DNA from: Rhodospirillales bacterium
GTDB taxonomy: Bacteria; Pseudomonadota; Alphaproteobacteria; Micavibrionales; Micavibrionaceae
NCBI GenBank assembly: GCA_023898765.1
Contig: CP060238.1
Coordinates: forward strand, 1,838,430 to 1,902,429
Direction: 5' to 3'
Length of the DNA stretch: 64,000 bases
The notes beneath the pieces were generated by a model that ran no database searches, was not told the DNA's origin, and saw only the letters and a program-made list of their open reading frames with translations. Within the stretch, counting starts at the first letter, position 1. The number at the start of each line of letters is the position of its first letter. Positions 25,202 through 34,507 of the stretch are shown piece by piece. The position numbers were made by a program, and so were the translations under genes.

Positions 25202-26173
25202 ATGTTAAAAAAACAAGACGCTCCCCTTCAGACGCCTTTTCAGCAGATGCAAGCCGCTGTGGACATCGTCCACACAAGCGAGCACCCGCATAACAAAGTC
25301 GCAGCAACCCTGTTCAATGAAAGATTTTCGATCTCCTGCACCAATCACTGGCCGGAAAAAATCAAAGAAAAAATAGGTACAGAGAAAAAAATCGGAAATT
25401 CTTCGGGAACTATCCATGCGGAAACGGCCTGTATTTTAAACGCGCCGCAAGCCACAGAGGACGCCTCCCTTTGCATCACCGACCCTTTTTGCCCGAACTG
25501 CGCCAAAAACGTTGCCGAAGCGGGAGTCAAAACCATCTATATCGACCATAAAGGATTCGATAAGGACTTCTTTAAACGCCGGGGAGAGCAATTCGACACC
25601 ATGTCGATGCAGATTTGCGAACATGCGGGCATAAGCGTGTACGAACTTCGCCGCGAGGACGAAAAACTTGTTCCTATTCTGGAGGTGCCCTATAGCTACA
25701 TTCCGCCGGAAGACAGCCCTATCGATATGCAGCCCATCCTGAAAGCCGATGATACATTGCTCCGGCAGCTTGTCCAGAAAGCGGAAAAAGACCATAGCCG
25801 CCGGAAATTTGCGATCGCCCTGGCCCGCGATAACGATAGCGCCCTTTTTTCCCTTGTTGCGCGCGCCCACGCCGTCCGGGGATATTCCATGAGCGACCCG
25901 GACGAAGCCCTGGACCTTCTGACCCCGATCGGGAAATACAGCTTTATTCAGGAGCCCGTAAACCGGACCCTTATGTTCATGGCCCGAAGGGGACTAAAAC
26001 CGGAACCCGGATATTTCTATTGTTCTCAAGTCCCAACCTCACGGGAGCAGGTCAATCTGGTCGGCGCGGGCATCAAGCGCATTACCGTGGGCGATTTCCA
26101 AAGATGCCGGGATCCTCATGGCCGCGAAGCGATGCGGCAACTGAAAGATGCGGGCATTTTAAGATATAACTAA
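25202..26173 (+). CDS. dCMP/cytidine deaminase-like protein with an extra C-terminal domain
   Basis: 323 residues. The first ~150 carry a deaminase core: HAETACIL (zinc His and catalytic Glu) and DPFCPNCAKNVAEAG (zinc CxxC), followed by the KTIYIDHKGFDKDFF strand as in deoxycytidylate deaminases. Residues ~150-323 are not recognised and end GAGIKRITVGDFQRC..LKDAGILRYN. A nucleotide or tRNA base substrate is possible. ATG 25202 is chosen because it is where the similarity begins and a TATAAT lies 6 nt upstream; upstream in-frame codons are antisense to the other deaminase. Confidence 0.75.
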   Translation: MLKKQDAPLQTPFQQMQAAVDIVHTSEHPHNKVAATLFNERFSISCTNHWPEKIKEKIGTEKKIGNSSGTIHAETACILNAPQATEDASLCITDPFCPNCAKNVAEAGVKTIYIDHKGFDKDFFKRRGEQFDTMSMQICEHAGISVYELRREDEKLVPILEVPYSYIPPEDSPIDMQPILKADDTLLRQLVQKAEKDHSRRKFAIALARDNDSALFSLVARAHAVRGYSMSDPDEALDLLTPIGKYSFIQEPVNRTLMFMARRGLKPEPGYFYCSQVPTSREQVNLVGAGIKRITVGDFQRCRDPHGREAMRQLKDAGILRYN

Positions 26174-26197
26174 AGGGGCTGTCCCCCGGCCTGACCA

Positions 26198-27433
26198 CTA
26201 AATATCCAGCAGGAGCCTCTGCGGATCTTCGATCGCATCCTTGATCCGCACCAGGAAGCTGACCGCCTCGCGCCCGTCAATCACCCGGTGATCGTAAGAC
26301 AGGGCCAGATACATCATCGGCCGCACCTCGACGCTTCCGTCCGGCATCGCCATGGGGCGGGGCTGGATTTTATGCATCCCCAAAATACCGGATTGCGGCA
26401 TGTTTAGAATCGGCGTGGAAAGAAGGGAGCCGAATATACCGCCGTTGGTGATGGTAAAGGTGCCGCCCTTCATTTCGTCCATCGACAGTTTCCCATCGCG
26501 TGCGCGGGTCCCCACATCCATAATGGATTTTTCAATATCCGCCATGGACTTGTCATCGCAATCCTTGACCACAGGCACCACAAGCCCCTGCGGCGTACTC
26601 ACCGCCACCCCGATATCATAATAATTTTTATAAACCAGTTCATCGCCGTCTATTTCGGCATTGACCGCCGGAATTTCTTTCAGGGCATTGACCGCCGCCT
26701 TCACAAAGAAAGACATGAAGCCCAGCTTCACCCCGTGTTTTTTCTCGAAGCTGTCTTTATATTCCTTGCGCAGATCCATCACCGCGCCCATATCCACTTC
26801 ATTAAACGTGGTCAGCATGGCCGCCGTGTTTTGCGCATCTTTCAAATGCTTTGCGATCGATTGGCGCAGGCGGGTCATGCGCACACGCTCTTCCCGCTCA
26901 CCCGGCGCACGCGGCGTTTCGAGCGCCGCAGAAACCTCAACAGGATGTGTCGACACGGCTTGCGGCGCAGGCGTTTCCGCCGCACTCCCGCCGTCATTCA
27001 CAAAAGCCAGCACATCTTCCTTGGTCAGACGCCCGTCTTTTCCGCTGGCCGGAATTTTATCCGGATCCAGATTATGATCGCTCACCAGCTTCAAAACAGC
27101 CGGAGACAGCTTCGGCTCCTCTTCGGCGCCCGCTGAGGCCGCAGGCGTTTCCTTTTTAGGCGCTTCGGCAGCCGCAGGCGCAGAATCGTTCGCCGCAGAG
27201 CTTTCGCCAATCTCCCCAAGAATCGCCCCCACCTCGACATTCTTCCCCTCGGCGACAATAATTTTACGGATCGTCCCCGCTTCGGGCGCATTCACTTCCA
27301 GCGTCACCTTATCGGTTTCCAGCTCGACAATCGGCTCATCCGCACTGACAACTTCGCCCTCTTTTTTAAGCCATTTGGCTACCGTGGCTTCGCTAACGGA
27401 CTCTCCAAGGGTGGGAACAACAATCTGGGTCAT
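26198..27433 (-). CDS. sucB: 2-oxoglutarate dehydrogenase E2, dihydrolipoyl succinyltransferase
   Basis: 411 residues. One N-terminal lipoyl domain with the modified Lys in ELETDKVTLEV, an Ala/Glu/Pro-rich linker, a peripheral-subunit-binding domain (SPAVLKLVSDHNLDPDKI..GRLTKEDV), and the catalytic core ending SYDHRVIDGREAV with the active His. It carries succinyl groups to CoA in the TCA cycle. AAAAGG precedes the ATG. It is 56 nt after sucA, so the two are an operon. Confidence 0.97.
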   Translation of the reverse strand: MTQIVVPTLGESVSEATVAKWLKKEGEVVSADEPIVELETDKVTLEVNAPEAGTIRKIIVAEGKNVEVGAILGEIGESSAANDSAPAAAEAPKKETPAASAGAEEEPKLSPAVLKLVSDHNLDPDKIPASGKDGRLTKEDVLAFVNDGGSAAETPAPQAVSTHPVEVSAALETPRAPGEREERVRMTRLRQSIAKHLKDAQNTAAMLTTFNEVDMGAVMDLRKEYKDSFEKKHGVKLGFMSFFVKAAVNALKEIPAVNAEIDGDELVYKNYYDIGVAVSTPQGLVVPVVKDCDDKSMADIEKSIMDVGTRARDGKLSMDEMKGGTFTITNGGIFGSLLSTPILNMPQSGILGMHKIQPRPMAMPDGSVEVRPMMYLALSYDHRVIDGREAVSFLVRIKDAIEDPQRLLLDI

Positions 27434-27489
27434 AAGATATACCTTTTAAAAAAGTTAAAAACCGACTTCAGTAAGTTACGCCTTCTTAC

Positions 27490-30390
27490 CTAAACACTCA
27501 ATGCCTCATCCACCAGCGCCTTTTGCTGCGCCACATGGCGGGACATCAGGCCCGTCGCCGTCGCAGCAGCTTCAGCGCGCCCGATATATCTCACACGGCC
27601 GGCCTTATGCCCGGCCTCTTCCATAACATCGTCAATATGCGGAGAAACAAAGGACCATGCACCCATATTCTTCGGTTCTTCCTGACACCAGACCACATCC
27701 GCATTTGGATAGGTTTTAAGCTCTTTAGCGATCAAATCCGCCGGAAACGGATAAAGCTGTTCCACGCGGAGCAGGACGATATTCTCGATATTCCGGTCGC
27801 GGCGCTCCTGAAGAAGGTCATAATAAACCTTTCCCGTACAAAACACGATGCGCCTGATTTTATCCGCCGGCGCCAGTTTTTCCCGGTCATGATCCCACAA
27901 GGTACGGCGAAAAATACTTTCTCCCGAAAAATCGGAAAGCGGCGAAACACATAATTTATGCCGCAGCAGGGATTTCGGCGTCATCAACACCAAAGGCTTC
28001 CTGAAATCACGGCACATCTGCCGGCGCAAAATGTGAAAATAGTTGGCAGGAGACGTGCAATTGGCCACCTGCCAGTTATCTTCCGCGCACGCCTGCAGGA
28101 ACCTTTCCAGACGCGCGGAGGAATGCTCCGGCCCCTGCCCTTCATAACCATGCGGCAAAAGCAGAACCAGACCGGACATGCGCAGCCACTTTGTTTCCCC
28201 GGCGGAAATAAACTGGTCAATCATGACCTGCGCCCCGTTTGCGAAGTCGCCGAACTGCGCTTCCCACATCACAAGCGTCCGCGGATCGGATAAAGAATAG
28301 CCATACTCAAACCCCATCACAGCCATTTCGGACAGCGGGCTGTTATGAACCTCATATTTCGGCTGGTTTTCAGAAACATAATTCAGGAAGAAATGTTTTT
28401 CTTCCGTTTCCTGATCGTAAATAACGGCATGACGCTGGGAAAAAGTGCCGCGCCCGACATCCTGCCCCGACAGCCGGACGCCGTATCCGTCTTTAAGTAA
28501 ACTTCCAAACGCCAGAGCTTCCGCCGTCGCCCAGTCAAACCCCTCGCCGCTTTCAAACATTTGTTGTTTCGCAGACAACAGCCGGACAATTTTCGGATTG
28601 GCGTTAAAGCCCTCCGGAACATTCGTCAAAACCTTTCCTATATGCTGCAGATCCGCTTCGGGAATCGCCGTACGCCCGCTGCGCTTTCCGCCGGGAGGCA
28701 ACCCGAACCCGGACCATTCCCCGTCCAGCGAATCCGCTTTGGACGGATTGTAACTTTTTGTTGCCTCAAAAGCCTCTTCCAGAAAGTCCGTGAATTCCCC
28801 GACCATTTCCTGCGCTTCCTCTTCCGAAATCACGCCTTCCGCGACAAGCTGGTCGGCGTAAATCTCGCGCGTCGTTTTATGGTCCTTGATCTTTTTATAC
28901 ATCAGCGGCTGGGTAAAGGCCGGTTCATCGCCTTCATTGTGACCGAAACGGCGATAGCAGAACATATCAATCACAACGTCCTTGCGAAATTTTTGCCGGA
29001 ATTCCGTTGCCAGCCGCGCCACATGGACAACGGCCTCCGGATCATCGCCATTCACATGAAGAATCGGCGCCGCCAGCATTTTCGACACATCCGTGCAATA
29101 CGGACCGGAACGGCTATATTCCGGCATGGTCGTAAAACCGATCTGGTTATTAATCACGATATGAACCGTGCCGCCCACACGATAGCCCGGCAGTTCGGAA
29201 ATCATCAGCGTTTCGGCCACAATCCCCTGCCCCGCATAGGCCGCATCCCCGTGAAGCAGCAAGGGCATAACCTCAACAGCCTCGCGGTCCTCACGCTGGA
29301 CCTGTTTGGCCCGCACCTTTCCGATAACAACAGGGTTTACAAATTCCAGATGGGAAGGGTTCGCCGTCAAGGAAAGATGAATCACATTGCCGTCAAAATC
29401 ACGGTCGCTCGACGTCCCCATATGGTACTTCACATCGCCGGAGCCCTGCACATCGTCGGGAACGCTGGAGTTCCCCTGGAACTCGCTGAACACGGCCGTA
29501 AAGGGCTTGCCCATCACGTTCGTCAAAACGTTCAGACGGCCCCGATGCGCCATCCCCAGCACAATCTCCTTCAGGCCAAGCTGCCCGCCCCGCTTCATAA
29601 TTTGCTCAATACAGGGGATCAGCGCCTCCCCCCCGTCCAGGCCGAAGCGCTTGGTCCCTACATATTTGGTATGAAGAAACTTTTCAAACGTGTCCGCCGC
29701 CGTAAGACGCTGCAAGATCGCCCGTTTTCCGTTGATCGTAAAATCCGTGTGATTGCGCGGCTCTTCTATACGTTGCTGTATCCATGTTTTCTCATCCGGA
29801 TCCGTGAGATGCATAAACTCCACCCCGATGGTGCCGCAATAGGTTTCCTTCAGCGCCGCCAGAATTTCGTGCAAAGTCGCCGTTTCCATCCCCAGAACAC
29901 CGCCGATATAAATAGGCCGGTCGTAATCCGAAGGCGAAAACCCGTAATGCGCCGGATCAAGCTCAGGGTGGTAATCCTTGTCTTTCAGCGCCAGCGGATC
30001 GAGACGGGCGATCAGGTGCCCGCGCACACGGTAGACGCGGATCATCATCAGCGCCCCGATAGAATCCTGCGTTGCCCGATGGACTTCCTCCTTGCTTAAT
30101 CCGGCGGCAAAGCCGTTCGTCGCAGGACGGGGTTCCCCGGAAACGTTATCCGGCAGGGCATGGGTCGCCTGCTCAAAATCGCTAAAACCGTTTTTGTCTT
30201 TCCTGTGCGTCTCCGGCGTCCAGCTTGCGCCATGCAGCTCCCGCAGCAGCGAGACTTCCTGATCGCCCAGCGTGTCAAAAAAATCCCGCCAGCTCGCATC
30301 GACCTTGCTTTTGTCTTTAAGGTAGATGCCATAGAGATGCATCATATATTCGGACGTGGACCCGCTTAGAAAAGAAAGATTACCAGACAT
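27490..30390 (-). CDS. sucA: 2-oxoglutarate dehydrogenase E1
   Basis: 966 residues, thiamine diphosphate-dependent decarboxylase of the 2-oxoglutarate dehydrogenase complex. Typical N-terminus (FLSGSTSEYMMHLYGIYLKDKSKVDASWRDFF), IVLGMAHRGRLNVLTNVMGK, the ThDP motif region GDAAYAGQGIVAE..NNQIGFTT, and VMWEAQFGDFANGAQ. AAAGG precedes the ATG. First gene of sucAB here; length is normal. Confidence 0.97.
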   Translation of the reverse strand: MSGNLSFLSGSTSEYMMHLYGIYLKDKSKVDASWRDFFDTLGDQEVSLLRELHGASWTPETHRKDKNGFSDFEQATHALPDNVSGEPRPATNGFAAGLSKEEVHRATQDSIGALMMIRVYRVRGHLIARLDPLALKDKDYHPELDPAHYGFSPSDYDRPIYIGGVLGMETATLHEILAALKETYCGTIGVEFMHLTDPDEKTWIQQRIEEPRNHTDFTINGKRAILQRLTAADTFEKFLHTKYVGTKRFGLDGGEALIPCIEQIMKRGGQLGLKEIVLGMAHRGRLNVLTNVMGKPFTAVFSEFQGNSSVPDDVQGSGDVKYHMGTSSDRDFDGNVIHLSLTANPSHLEFVNPVVIGKVRAKQVQREDREAVEVMPLLLHGDAAYAGQGIVAETLMISELPGYRVGGTVHIVINNQIGFTTMPEYSRSGPYCTDVSKMLAAPILHVNGDDPEAVVHVARLATEFRQKFRKDVVIDMFCYRRFGHNEGDEPAFTQPLMYKKIKDHKTTREIYADQLVAEGVISEEEAQEMVGEFTDFLEEAFEATKSYNPSKADSLDGEWSGFGLPPGGKRSGRTAIPEADLQHIGKVLTNVPEGFNANPKIVRLLSAKQQMFESGEGFDWATAEALAFGSLLKDGYGVRLSGQDVGRGTFSQRHAVIYDQETEEKHFFLNYVSENQPKYEVHNSPLSEMAVMGFEYGYSLSDPRTLVMWEAQFGDFANGAQVMIDQFISAGETKWLRMSGLVLLLPHGYEGQGPEHSSARLERFLQACAEDNWQVANCTSPANYFHILRRQMCRDFRKPLVLMTPKSLLRHKLCVSPLSDFSGESIFRRTLWDHDREKLAPADKIRRIVFCTGKVYYDLLQERRDRNIENIVLLRVEQLYPFPADLIAKELKTYPNADVVWCQEEPKNMGAWSFVSPHIDDVMEEAGHKAGRVRYIGRAEAAATATGLMSRHVAQQKALVDEALSV

Positions 30391-30506
30391 ATTGACCTTT
30401 CGGGGACAGGAGCCCCTCCCTCATTGCGTTGACTTGAGAATCGAACAGCAGCACAGACAAATAGATACGCGAAAAGGTACAAGAAAACCGAAAACCCCTC
30501 TCTCTT

Positions 30507-31028
30507 TCAGGGTTTGAGACTTTCCTTTAACTTCTGAAGAGCTGCCGCTTCCGCTGCGCTAATGTTTTCAGGCTCATCCGCGAGAGGATCCGAAAAGCGC
30601 TCCAGAAGACGGCTCATCATGCCACCGCCCACTTCCTCGCCACCTTCAAACTCACCCGCAGCCTGCGCAACAACGCGCGCGATCCGCAACAACATCTCTT
30701 TGTAATTCCTGATATTTTCGTCCGGCAGCCGCGCTTCCATCAGGCGGAGCGCCTTTTCCATGTCCGGTATAATCCGCGACTCAAGGGCCTTCCACGCGTC
30801 CCACATATGCCTGTATGTCAGCGTCTGATCGACAACCGCGCTCACGAAAGGGGTCGCCTTCTCTTCTTTGGCAACCCCCTGCAAAACGGAAAGAAGGGCA
30901 CGCTCCTCCTTGCGGTCATCCCTGTCCCCTTCCACATCGTCCACGCCGCCGATCCACGCGCCCACACGGTAGGGCAGCGAGACAATCAGCGCCAGATCTT
31001 CTTCCATAAAATCGTCAAAGAAATACAT
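30507..31028 (-). CDS. Hypothetical helical protein upstream of sucA
   Basis: 173 residues, predominantly helical and acidic (MYFFDDFMEEDLALIVSLPYRVGAWIGG.., then long Leu/Glu/Arg helices). No signal peptide or known motif. It is on the same strand, 117 nt upstream of sucA, and may be co-transcribed. A strong terminator lies just upstream of its start, so it probably has its own promoter. The C-terminal ENISAAEAAALQKLKESL is an amphipathic helix. Family unknown to me. Confidence 0.65.
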   Translation of the reverse strand: MYFFDDFMEEDLALIVSLPYRVGAWIGGVDDVEGDRDDRKEERALLSVLQGVAKEEKATPFVSAVVDQTLTYRHMWDAWKALESRIIPDMEKALRLMEARLPDENIRNYKEMLLRIARVVAQAAGEFEGGEEVGGGMMSRLLERFSDPLADEPENISAAEAAALQKLKESLKP

Positions 31029-31057
31029 GGAGGCAAGACTACACCAAAATCACACGT

Positions 31058-31094
31058 AAAAAAAGAGGCGGGCTGCGTTGAAACACAGCCCGCC
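31058..31094 (-). terminator. Strong Rho-independent terminator
   Basis: On the minus strand GGCGGGCTG (31094-31086) pairs with CAGCCCGCC (31075-31067), followed after TC by TTTTTTT (31064-31058). It ends the transcript of the 39-codon gene at 31128-31247 and insulates the downstream sucAB region. Confidence 0.85.
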
Positions 31095-31127
31095 AGGTTC
31101 CGAAGGGAAGGGTGGAACGCTAAAATT

Positions 31128-31247
31128 CTAAAATCCGGTGAGGCTTAAAATCGCCGCGGCAGCGGTATCCATAAAGTTTCCATCCGCAACCATCATCAGC
31201 GCCATCAACCATAATCCTGTGCCCATCACATATATTGTATTCGTCAT
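31128..31247 (-). CDS. 39-residue single-span membrane protein
   Basis: Starts at ATG 31247 with AGGGAG 7 nt upstream; a longer in-frame reading to 31361 has no such site. The product has one hydrophobic helix (IYVMGTGLWLMALMMVADG) and a short tail with another apolar stretch (FMDTAAAAILSLTGF). A strong terminator follows 34 nt after the stop, so this is a monocistronic small gene. Function unknown; small membrane proteins of this size often modulate transporters or respiratory enzymes, but nothing here shows which. Confidence 0.6.
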   Translation of the reverse strand: MTNTIYVMGTGLWLMALMMVADGNFMDTAAAAILSLTGF

Positions 31248-31587
31248 CTGTTTTCTCCCTGACCAGTTAAACCCGTTATACCCACCCTGAAGGCTTGCAA
31301 GGCAGAGGCCAGCGTCCCAGGCCATCTCCCCTGTCCGAGGACTCCCCTCAGGCGACTTCACGTTATGTAAATAAATTCCATTAAATCAAAGGGTTAGCGC
31401 CTTAAAAGCGCCACAGACTGACGCCTAAAATTTGAGGTAAATCCCTGAAAAAGCGGCAAAAAAGACCGGCCCGGCCTGCCACCCGGCAATATTTTCCGTA
31501 TCAATACGCGCCTTTTATTGACATATACACAGGCAGACTTTAGGTATAGAGCTGTTTTGAATTTAACATCGTAAGAAGAGTTTTATT

Positions 31588-32013
31588 ATGTCTGATACCG
31601 AAGCTCATGAACGCACCTCCTTCTCGCATCTCCCAGCCTATTTACAAGGAGGACTAAACATCCTAGAGAAAAATATCTCCGCAATTACATCACAAAATCA
31701 GGAACAACAAATTTGTACTGCCTTTAAGCTTGCTTCCGAAACAATCTTTATGTCTCCGGCAGACAAAAGACTTTACACGTACCCCAGCTTTTCAGCCCAA
31801 AGAATTGACGGCACCTTATATCTTGCTTTTAACAATCTTGTGGCACCAAATTCCAACGTCATGGTCATGGACGAAAGCAGCAATAAATTACGACCATTAA
31901 ACGAAGTGGCCAAAACGTTGAATCAAAAAGCCGAACAAGCCTTACGCAATATGGTGCGTGAAGGAGTGTACGTTGCCTATGGGGCCAAGGCGCCCTCTCC
32001 TACGAAAAACTAG
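31588..32013 (+). CDS. Hypothetical cytoplasmic protein
   Basis: 141 residues, no signal or membrane helix, polar and Asn/Gln-rich in the first third. A middle strand region (RIDGTLYLAFNNLVAPNSNVMVMD) and a helical C-terminus. It is AT-richer than its neighbours. Upstream, TTGACA (31518-31523) and a TATAGA (31545-31550) are visible but spaced 21 nt apart; AAGAAGAG precedes the ATG by about 8 nt. It converges on sucD with one base between the stops. I cannot name the family. Confidence 0.62.
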   Translation: MSDTEAHERTSFSHLPAYLQGGLNILEKNISAITSQNQEQQICTAFKLASETIFMSPADKRLYTYPSFSAQRIDGTLYLAFNNLVAPNSNVMVMDESSNKLRPLNEVAKTLNQKAEQALRNMVREGVYVAYGAKAPSPTKN

Positions 32014-32014
32014 A

Positions 32015-32890
32015 CTAAGCGGCCATTGCTTCCTTGACGGCCTGCCCCAACCCGGCAGGACTGTCCGACACAACAAAGCCGGCGGCCCGCATCGCCGCCA
32101 TCTTGGCAGGCGCGGTATCATCGGCGCCGGAAATCAGCGCGCCGGCATGGCCCATCCGTTTCCCCGGCGGCGCCGTCGCCCCGGCAATAAAGCCTGCAAT
32201 CGGCTTCTTGTTTTTCAGGGATTTATAAAATTCGGCCGCTTCGATTTCCGCCGTACCGCCGATTTCCCCGATCATCAGGATGGCTTCCGTTTCATCGTCA
32301 TCCATGAACATTTCGATACAGTCGATAAAATTCGTCCCGTTCACAGGGTCGCCGCCAATACCGATGCAGGTCGTCTGCCCCAGACCGACCGCGCCCGTTT
32401 GCGCGACAGCTTCATAGGTCAGCGTCCCGGAGCGGGACACAATCCCGACCTTCCCGCGCGTATGGATATGGCCGGGCATAATCCCGATCTTGCATTCCCC
32501 CGGCGTAATCACCCCCGGACAGTTCGGCCCGATCAGCCGCGTTTTCGAACCCTGCAGCGCCCGTTTCACCTTCACCATATCCAGAACGGGAATCCCTTCG
32601 GTGATACAGATGGCCAGCTCGATTTCGGCATCAATGGCCTCTAAAATAGCATCGGCAGCAAAAGGCGGCGGCACGTAAATCACGCTCGCATTACAATCCG
32701 TTTTCTCTTTAGCCTGCGCCACCGTATCAAACACAGGCAAGCCCAGATGCTCCGACCCGCCTTTGCCCGGCGTCACCCCGCCCACCATTTTTGTTCCATA
32801 TGCGATGGCCTGCTCGCTATGAAAGGTCCCCTGCGAACCGGTGAAACCCTGACAAATGACTTTTGTATTCTTATCAACGAGTACAGACAT
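32015..32890 (-). CDS. sucD: Succinyl-CoA synthetase alpha subunit
   Basis: 291 residues. CoA-binding Rossmann domain (VICQGFTGSQGTFHSEQAIAYG) and the phospho-His in GHAGALISG. GPNCPGVITPGECKIGIMPG is diagnostic. With SucC it makes succinate and GTP/ATP from succinyl-CoA. Preceded on the same strand by a small 63-codon ORF rather than directly by sucC. Confidence 0.96.
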   Translation of the reverse strand: MSVLVDKNTKVICQGFTGSQGTFHSEQAIAYGTKMVGGVTPGKGGSEHLGLPVFDTVAQAKEKTDCNASVIYVPPPFAADAILEAIDAEIELAICITEGIPVLDMVKVKRALQGSKTRLIGPNCPGVITPGECKIGIMPGHIHTRGKVGIVSRSGTLTYEAVAQTGAVGLGQTTCIGIGGDPVNGTNFIDCIEMFMDDDETEAILMIGEIGGTAEIEAAEFYKSLKNKKPIAGFIAGATAPPGKRMGHAGALISGADDTAPAKMAAMRAAGFVVSDSPAGLGQAVKEAMAA

Positions 32891-32943
32891 GTTTTTTCCT
32901 TTTTAATTTGAACGTCACCAGCGGATCAAAAGCGGACCAAAAT

Positions 32944-33135
32944 TTACGATGGCTGCCAGATACGGTTCTTCCTGCCGTCCGGACCTGTCTCAAACCGCCC
33001 GGTCGAATCTCTACCGCCACTACGCCCGTTATCATACCCGACAACGCCGCCGGTTGATTTCCCCAAATGTGTAAAACCCCCTGAGGGCGGCTCTGAGTCA
33101 GCCCCCTTAGAAAAGTCATCTTCTATTTTAGACAT
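32944..33135 (-). CDS. 63-residue Gly/Asp-rich protein between sucC and sucD
   Basis: ATG 33135 has GGGAG about 9 nt upstream; the stop lies 53 nt before the sucD start, and the ATG follows the sucC stop by 25 nt. The protein starts MSKIEDDFSKGADSEPPSGG and continues with many Gly, Asp, Arg and Ser, so it is probably disordered or extended. sucC and sucD are normally adjacent, which makes this insertion unusual. No family recognised; a translated role is supported by position and ribosome-binding site only. Confidence 0.55.
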   Translation of the reverse strand: MSKIEDDFSKGADSEPPSGGFTHLGKSTGGVVGYDNGRSGGRDSTGRFETGPDGRKNRIWQPS

Positions 33136-33160
33136 ATATATACGCTCCCTTTTTAAATCG

Positions 33161-34366
33161 TTACGCAGCGGCCTGGGCCTTTTGCGTGGCTTCCACCACC
33201 TTCTTGGCCGCATCCCCCAGATCATCCGCCGCAATAATCGGCAGACCGGACCCCGCCATCAGGTCTTTTCCCTTTTCAACATTGGTCCCTTCGAGACGCA
33301 CAACCAGCGGCACATTCAAGGACACTTCCCTGGCAGCCGCAATCACGCCTTCGGCAATCACATCGCACTTCATGATACCGCCGAAAATATTGACCAAAAT
33401 CCCCTTCACATTGGGGTCCGAGAGAATAATTTTAAACGCGACGGTCACGCGCTCGGCGTCCGCGCCGCCGCCGACATCCAGAAAATTCGCCGGCTCCCCG
33501 CCATAAAGCTTGATAATGTCCATCGTGGACATCGCCAGCCCCGCCCCGTTCACCATGCAGCCGATATTCCCGTCCAGGCGTACATAGGAAAGATCATGGT
33601 CCTTGGCTTCTTTTTCGTTGGCGTCTTCTTCCTCTTCATCGCGCATCTCGACAACGGATTTTTGCCGGAAAAGCGCATTGTCATCGAAGTTCATCTTCGC
33701 ATCCAGCGCAACAAGGTCGCCCCCTTTCGTCACGACCAGCGGGTTAATCTCGACAATAGAGGCATCCAGATCCATCGTCGCCTTATACATCGCCAGCATG
33801 AATTTTATGCAGGATTTGAGCGCATCGCCGGACAGCCCCAGCCCAAACGCCAGTTTCCGCGCATGAAAGGGCATCATCCCCGTCGCCGGATCAATGCCGA
33901 CCTTGATAATTTTTTCCGGCGTCTTTTTGGCCACCTCTTCGATATCCATGCCGCCTTCGGTCGATACCATAAAGGTCACGCGGCTTGTTCCCCGATCCAG
34001 CAAAACGGAGCAGTAAAGTTCGCGATCAATATCGCACCCATCCTCGATATAAAGGCGTTTGACCTCCTTGCCCTCTTCGCCCGTTTGCTTGGTCACCAGC
34101 ACTTTTCCAAGCATCGCTTCAGCAGCCGCTTTCACCTCGGCAACGGATTTCACCACCCGCACGCCGCCCTTATCATCACCCGCATCCTTGAAATGCCCGG
34201 CGCCACGACCGCCCGCATGGATCTGCGACTTCACAACCCAGACCGGACCGGGCAGTTTTTCCGCCGCAGCAACCGCGTCATCTACCGTGAAAGCCGCATG
34301 GCCATCCAACACAGCCACCCCGTATTTCTTAAGCAATTCCTTGCCCTGATATTCGTGAATATTCAT
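33161..34366 (-). CDS. sucC: Succinyl-CoA synthetase beta subunit
   Basis: 401 residues. ATP-grasp domain (MNIHEYQGKELLKKYGVAV, WVVKSQIHAGGRGAGHFKDAG) and C-terminal CoA-ligase domain (FLDVGGGADAERV, GILVNIFGGIMKCDVIAEG). AAGGAACGG precedes the ATG. First gene of the sucC-orf63-sucD cluster. Confidence 0.97.
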   Translation of the reverse strand: MNIHEYQGKELLKKYGVAVLDGHAAFTVDDAVAAAEKLPGPVWVVKSQIHAGGRGAGHFKDAGDDKGGVRVVKSVAEVKAAAEAMLGKVLVTKQTGEEGKEVKRLYIEDGCDIDRELYCSVLLDRGTSRVTFMVSTEGGMDIEEVAKKTPEKIIKVGIDPATGMMPFHARKLAFGLGLSGDALKSCIKFMLAMYKATMDLDASIVEINPLVVTKGGDLVALDAKMNFDDNALFRQKSVVEMRDEEEEDANEKEAKDHDLSYVRLDGNIGCMVNGAGLAMSTMDIIKLYGGEPANFLDVGGGADAERVTVAFKIILSDPNVKGILVNIFGGIMKCDVIAEGVIAAAREVSLNVPLVVRLEGTNVEKGKDLMAGSGLPIIAADDLGDAAKKVVEATQKAQAAA

Positions 34367-34507
34367 GAAAAATCCGTTCCTTAATGAAAGAGCCCGCAGG
34401 TGATTCTATTTCGACCCCATACTTTTTAACATTTTCGCTGCCCCGCGCAAAGCCCTCCCCTGCAAAACGGGGACAAACATACAAAACGCATACGAAAGAG
34501 GAGAAAA

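Noticed and set aside
26174..26197. GGGG-CTGT-CCCC hairpin between convergent genes
   Set aside because: Stem of 4 bp without a T-run; not convincing as a terminator.
28561..30099. 512-codon open frame on the plus strand
   Set aside because: Antisense to sucA with no recognisable protein features.
33182..34384. 400-codon open frame on the plus strand
   Set aside because: Antisense to sucC; His/Arg-rich shadow.
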